The position numbers and the translations under genes are program-made. From Bacteroidia bacterium (GTDB taxonomy: Bacteria > Bacteroidota > Bacteroidia > J057 > JADKCL01): DNA of 64,000 nucleotides. Within the stretch, counting starts at the first letter, position 1. Each line of letters starts with the position of its first letter. Under the pieces are notes generated by a model. That model ran no database searches. It worked only from the letters and a program-made list of their open reading frames with translations, and had not been told where the DNA came from. Shown here piece after piece: positions 61,956-64,000 of the stretch. The stretch lies in the NCBI GenBank assembly GCA_020635905.1, contig JACJYV010000001.1:124001-188000 (forward strand), in the 5' to 3' direction.

Positions 61956-62687
61956 ATGAAAACAGTCCACAACAAATCCATCGCCCCCCTTGTCGTCCTC
62001 CTCCTGAGTTTGTTTGTCTTCCGCATGGAAGCCAAAAGCCAGCTTGTGCCTGTGCCCGGCAGCCTTACCCTGCCCGACACTATCGACTTCAACGAACCTG
62101 TGAATTTCACTTACCAGGTGCTCAACCAGGGGCCATTTCCAGTGATTACCACCTCTCTGATCACCCTGATTCAGGTAAACGGTTCCATGCTTCCTGATGT
62201 GGTAATCAGCCTCAACGGTATTCTGAATATCATTCCTCCCGGCGGAATCCTGACGGTTCCGGTCAATAATCACCGCGCATCAGCGGCCAATAATTACCAG
62301 GACGGGGGCGCCAACGTGGTGGTGGTCTGGCCTACGACGCCCCAGGGCGGCGGCAGCGGCAGCACTGACGACACGACCTACGTAAAAGATCCTGCCACTC
62401 CCGGCTCAGCAAAACGCTATTTCAGCGATCCAGAGCCGGCATTCGGGGTATATCCCAATCCAGCCAGCACCCATGCCTGGCTGAAATTTGTGCCCGAATC
62501 CACGGAATCTGCCCGGCTTTCCCTCATTGACCTTAGCGGAAAAGTTGTACGGCAGGAAAGCCTGGACGGCCTGATTGGCCAGTCCTGCACCCATGAACTC
62601 AACCTGACCGGATTGCCCGCAGGGCCCTATTTCCTCCGACTGGAAAGCCCTTCAGCAACCCGGATTGAAAAACTAATGATTGAATAA
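61956..62687 (+). CDS. Secreted protein with T9SS type A sorting domain
   Basis: 243 residues. Signal (APLVVLLLSLFVFRMEAKS) then an immunoglobulin-like passenger (PDTIDFNEPVNFTYQVLNQG). A Gly/Ser/Asp linker (QGGGSGSTDD) leads to a T9SS CTD: GVYPNPASTHAWLKF, ARLSLIDLSGKVV and a closing TRIEKLMIE. The passenger resembles CARDB-type adhesive domains. It is followed by a strong terminator. Confidence 0.88.
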   Translation: MKTVHNKSIAPLVVLLLSLFVFRMEAKSQLVPVPGSLTLPDTIDFNEPVNFTYQVLNQGPFPVITTSLITLIQVNGSMLPDVVISLNGILNIIPPGGILTVPVNNHRASAANNYQDGGANVVVVWPTTPQGGGSGSTDDTTYVKDPATPGSAKRYFSDPEPAFGVYPNPASTHAWLKFVPESTESARLSLIDLSGKVVRQESLDGLIGQSCTHELNLTGLPAGPYFLRLESPSATRIEKLMIE

Positions 62688-62700
62688 GTTGCGATGAGTC

Positions 62701-62738
62701 TCTCCTTCCCGGCCTCGTCCGGGAGGGAGAACTTTTTT
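62701..62738 (+). terminator. Strong rho-independent terminator
   Basis: 12-bp stem TCTCCTTCCCGG (62701-62712) / CCGGGAGGGAGA (62719-62730), one G-T wobble, loop CCTCGT, then a T run. It directly follows the T9SS-tailed gene. Confidence 0.9.
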
Positions 62739-62799
62739 ACATGAGAAAAGTATGGTGAGAACGTCATTTTTTTGACCTGGGATTTTTATGATTATTGGG

Positions 62800-62823
62800 G
62801 AGGGCCGGGTTAAAACCCACCCC
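62800..62823. repeat. Palindromic REP-like element, copy 3
   Basis: GGGTT / AACCC core as in 1959-1978 and 2031-2052, with the same cct flank after it (acccacccct). Recurrence about 60 kb away argues for a dispersed family. Confidence 0.6.
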
Positions 62824-62879
62824 TAAAGAATTCAAAAACGAGGTTCCCAACCCGGGTTAAAGTTTATTAATGGCAGAGG

Positions 62880-62917
62880 GATGCTTTGCATCTATCCAGA
62901 GGACTAAAGCCCTCTGG
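62880..62917. repeat. Paired intergenic hairpins
   Basis: GATGC TTT GCATC at 62880-62892 followed by CCAGAGG / CCTCTGG (62896-62902 and 62911-62917). Probably intergenic repeat sequence; it could also be a leftover terminator for the minus-strand gene ending at 62985. Confidence 0.5.
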
Positions 62918-62984
62918 TGAATTTTACGAATTCAAACCAGGAGTTTGAGGTTGCAAAGAAGGAACGTTAAACTTACCTATTCCC

Positions 62985-64000
62985 CTACAATTCCTTCAAA
63001 AAGGTTCCCAGAAGCGAAAACTGTCCATTGGAGGGATCTTTTTTGACCCAACAAACCATAACCCTGGAATCACGGTTGATGGCCATTACGGGCGACATTT
63101 GCTCTGAGTCGCGGTCGCCCACCATCGAGCCGTAAAAGCCCACTTTCTTGGCCCCGTCCGGACGCAGTTTCTGGAAAAACACCTTTTGTGTACCATCTTC
63201 AAGACTGGCGCTCCAGAAGTAATAGGCGTAGCTTTTGGGATTGAGAATAACCGCGTAATCGTTATACTCCTTCAGTTTGGATCCCAGAGAAACTCCATCG
63301 AAATCCCACAGGTTTTTTCCGTCTGAGGTGAATTGCTGTGAATAAATCTTGACCCCCGCTTCAGATTTGGCCCGTTCATCCAGCCAGGTTACCCAGATAT
63401 TGCCCGATTCGTCAGTGAGCAGGGAGGGCTGAGATTGCTTTCCATCGGCTGGGGCCACCATTTTTCCGCGGCTTCCCCATTGCTTGAATCCATTGACGGT
63501 CAGCGAATTGATTCTGATTTTCTCATTTCCATCGCCTGAAGCTGCATCTTCCCAAACCAGAATCAAATCCCCCACAAAATTGCGCACCAGTTTGGGGGTA
63601 CGCTGGTGATAATCGCCCGGATGAGGCAGGCGTCCCCCATACTCCCACTCAAAAATGCCAAAGCTGTTGATGTGCTGCATGTAGATGTTGGAGAAACCCG
63701 TACGATTGTCCTGCCAGGCCACAAAAGCGCCTCCGTCGCCATCGCTGGCCAGTGAGGGTGCCGTCTGCAACCCCTCAAATTTGGCAAAAGCCTTGCCGTC
63801 TCTGCCCCACATGATGTCGCCCTGGTGATTGATCCTCTGAATATACAGATCGAAGCCACTGCTCAAAAGATCGCGGGCGTCCGACCAGCAAATGACCACT
63901 CCTTCCTTCGCATCTGAAACCATTTGAATCTGGCTTTGCCCCCGCTCGGCCTCACAGACAGGGACTCCGTCGATCTGCCAGAGCATGCGCCCCGTGGGAC
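62985..64000 (-). CDS. Repeat-rich secreted-like protein, 5' end outside the window
   Basis: At least 333 residues, with the frame open to the right edge, so the true start lies beyond it. Roughly 55-residue beta-rich repeats each contain a W-x-D motif: CWSDARDLL, AWQDNRTGF, VWEDAASGD and TWLDERAKS. The pattern fits a beta-propeller or similar surface-protein repeat in Bacteroidota. No C-terminal T9SS domain is present; it ends shortly after the last repeat. Function unknown. Confidence 0.65.
   Translation of the reverse strand, partial: PTGRMLWQIDGVPVCEAERGQSQIQMVSDAKEGVVICWSDARDLLSSGFDLYIQRINHQGDIMWGRDGKAFAKFEGLQTAPSLASDGDGGAFVAWQDNRTGFSNIYMQHINSFGIFEWEYGGRLPHPGDYHQRTPKLVRNFVGDLILVWEDAASGDGNEKIRINSLTVNGFKQWGSRGKMVAPADGKQSQPSLLTDESGNIWVTWLDERAKSEAGVKIYSQQFTSDGKNLWDFDGVSLGSKLKEYNDYAVILNPKSYAYYFWSASLEDGTQKVFFQKLRPDGAKKVGFYGSMVGDRDSEQMSPVMAINRDSRVMVCWVKKDPSNGQFSLLGTFLKEL

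Overview
The window looks like a chromosomal segment of a Bacteroidota bacterium, most likely from the Saprospiria/Cytophagia-like part of the phylum. Three things support this: several secreted proteins end in type IX secretion (T9SS) C-terminal sorting domains, there is a Bacteroidota-style carotenoid cluster, and protein families are typical of the group (two DUF4331 proteins, an exosortase with small membrane partners, an IS4/DUF4372 transposase). Shine-Dalgarno sequences are mostly absent. A precise taxon is inference only.

Layout, 1-20 kb. The left edge holds a 97-bp tandem repeat array, followed by a Na/Pi cotransporter. A complete IS4-family insertion sequence (2215-3656, with a 9-bp target duplication) sits just behind a DegP-type protease gene. 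Next come a lipoprotein, a disordered basic/acidic protein, a DUF4157 HEXXH protein, and two convergent beta-carbonic anhydrase paralogues separated by a 76-bp tandem array. They are followed by a DUF3857-like secreted protein, three secreted/cell-surface proteins (lamin-tail-like, T9SS-tailed, S74 chaperone-tailed), a YhcH protein and an M1 peptidase with a barrel-like tail.

20-34 kb. A minus-strand series of five genes (ECF sigma factor, cupin-containing anti-sigma factor, two DUF4331 proteins, TPR lipoprotein) looks like one envelope/oxidative-stress regulon. After it lie dprA, smpB, a cation-efflux protein, a FlK-like hotdog thioesterase, an HTH protein, a 3-methyladenine glycosylase and an exosortase trio. 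An N-acyl-D-amino-acid deacylase-like gene follows.

35-44.5 kb. A nine-gene minus-strand carotenoid cluster encodes CrtB, CrtI, a lycopene cyclase of the CrtYcd type, a CrtW-type ketolase, a CruF-type hydratase, a CrtD-type desaturase, a glycosyltransferase, an acyltransferase and one small unknown protein. The enzyme set predicts an acylated, glycosylated, monocyclic 4-keto-carotenoid, resembling salinixanthin or deoxyflexixanthin esters.

45-55 kb. A six-gene minus-strand operon is the most unusual region. It encodes a TIR-domain protein with an intact candidate catalytic Glu, a TIR-associated SLOG protein, two membrane proteins with DUF4230-like regions, an L,D-transpeptidase-like protein with a peptidoglycan-binding tail, and a HEAT-repeat protein with a TRADD-N-associated-type membrane hairpin. 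It reads as an uncharacterised nucleotide-signalling conflict or stress system coupled to the envelope.

55-64 kb. A molybdate transport operon (modA, a tandem-Mop protein, modB, modC) is followed by a TfoX-like gene, an HTH/PIN toxin-antitoxin pair, and an ArsR-SRPBCC-DoxX-YdeI operon with two perfect palindromes at its promoter. A T9SS-tailed protein with a strong terminator and a 5'-truncated repeat protein close the window. No rRNA, tRNA or CRISPR array was recognised.
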